Below, piece after piece: positions 63,680-64,000 of a stretch of DNA of 64,000 bases; the first letter of the stretch is position 1; every line of letters starts with the position of its first letter. Below the pieces are notes generated by a model. The model did not search any database, was not told where the DNA came from, and worked only from the letters and a program-made list of their open reading frames with translations. The position numbers and the translations under genes were made by a program. Origin of the DNA: Methanothrix sp. (GTDB lineage: Archaea; Halobacteriota; Methanosarcinia; Methanotrichales; Methanotrichaceae); the NCBI RefSeq assembly GCF_024518575.1, contig NZ_JANIHG010000003.1, positions 20,571-84,570 on the forward strand, written 5' to 3'.

Positions 63680-64000
63680 ATGCGGCTCTTTATAACACTT
63701 GTAGCAACGTTGCTTCTTGTTACCAATTCATGTGCTTCGGTCACTGTGCAGCTCACGGTATTCTGTAACGGCGGTGTAGTTTATGATAATGCGGTAACTC
63801 TGGACAAGCCCGGCCCAACAGCATTTGATGCGATCAAAGCCAGTGGCGTGGCATACAACGGCTACGATTCTGAATGGGGGTACTTCTTGACCAGCATCGC
63901 TGGATGCAATGGCGCATGGGGGCCCGCGTTTTATGTTAATGGAGCAGAGTCACCTCTGGGTGTCAGCAGCTACCATTTGAACGATGGCGATCAGCTTCAA
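63680..64000 (+). CDS. Secreted DUF4430-type protein, N-terminal part (cut by window end)
   Basis: 107 codons are present; the frame runs off the right edge. GAGGAGG lies 2 nt upstream of the ATG at 63680, close but strong. A signal peptide (MRLFITLVATLLLVTNSCAS) is followed by a beta-rich domain with TAFDAIKASGVAYNGYDS and YFLTSIAGCNGAWGPAFYVN, the pattern of DUF4430, related to the transcobalamin C-terminal domain. Surface protein; ligand unknown, a cobamide link is only a family hint. Confidence 0.75.
   Translation, partial: MRLFITLVATLLLVTNSCASVTVQLTVFCNGGVVYDNAVTLDKPGPTAFDAIKASGVAYNGYDSEWGYFLTSIAGCNGAWGPAFYVNGAESPLGVSSYHLNDGDQLQ

Overview
The window comes from a methanogenic archaeon that lives on acetate, most likely Methanothrix (Methanosaeta), close to M. 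thermophila. This follows from a complete acetyl-CoA decarbonylase/synthase (ACDS) operon, coenzyme F420 and cobamide genes, archaeal markers (pelota, Trm112-like, Pth2, MptE, archaeal RNA ligase), TATA boxes with leaderless starts, Shine-Dalgarno motifs of the GGTGAT/GGAGG type and frequent TTG/GTG starts. The species name is inference; no database search was run.

Layout. 0-4.6 kb: a small PUA-like protein of uncertain family, cofH (F420), a possible 30-residue membrane peptide, aconitase and a hotdog thioesterase. 4.7-13.3 kb: the ACDS operon on the minus strand in the order cdhA-cdhB-cdhC-two Ala/Pro-rich mini-proteins-cooC-cdhD-cdhE, ending in a hairpin terminator. 13.7-16 kb: a three-gene cobamide operon with 4-bp overlaps. 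16.1-18.7 kb: a secreted beta-helix-type protein and an unknown protein, divergent. 18.7-25.9 kb: a long minus-strand run of five tandem CBS-domain genes, then an RNA ligase, a TIGR00300-type enzyme and an AlkD-like protein.

26-33.4 kb: MoaB, a small leaderless gene, a thiamine-binding-type protein, tRNA-Val(UAC), a sodium/solute symporter with a 31-residue TTG-started partner, and an operon MBL hydrolase-argD-hisC-adenylate kinase-CDP-alcohol transferase. 33.4-38.1 kb: thiC overlapping a NurA-type gene, then a TraB-family membrane protein and a site-2 protease with CBS domains. 38.1-38.7 kb: a degraded gene and a 116-bp MITE-like element with perfect inverted ends and target duplications. 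38.7-43.4 kb: ferritin-like protein, pelota, a secreted protein with strongly biased codons, MptE and AspRS. 43.7-46.2 kb: pstB-phoU-phoU/AbrB without the other Pst genes. 46.8-49.8 kb: a very large Ser-rich subtilase. 50-53.6 kb: a peptide-type ABC transporter with fused ATPases and no binding protein.

53.8-64 kb: a voltage-gated-type K+ channel, CTP synthase, an acidic membrane protein, Trm112-like protein, Pth2, a COG1361-type surface protein with an HAE3/RND exporter and a divergent GbsR-like regulator, a zinc-ribbon protein, an unknown membrane protein, a second copy of the degraded gene seen at 38.3 kb, and the start of a secreted DUF4430-type protein cut by the window edge.

How it fits together: aceticlastic energy metabolism (ACDS, with cobamide synthesis supplying the corrinoid for CdhD/CdhE and CofH supplying F420) sits among housekeeping genes, an expanded CBS sensor set and a secreted/cell-surface repertoire. 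The least explained parts are the two ACDS mini-proteins, the CBS-gene array and the small mobile or degraded elements.
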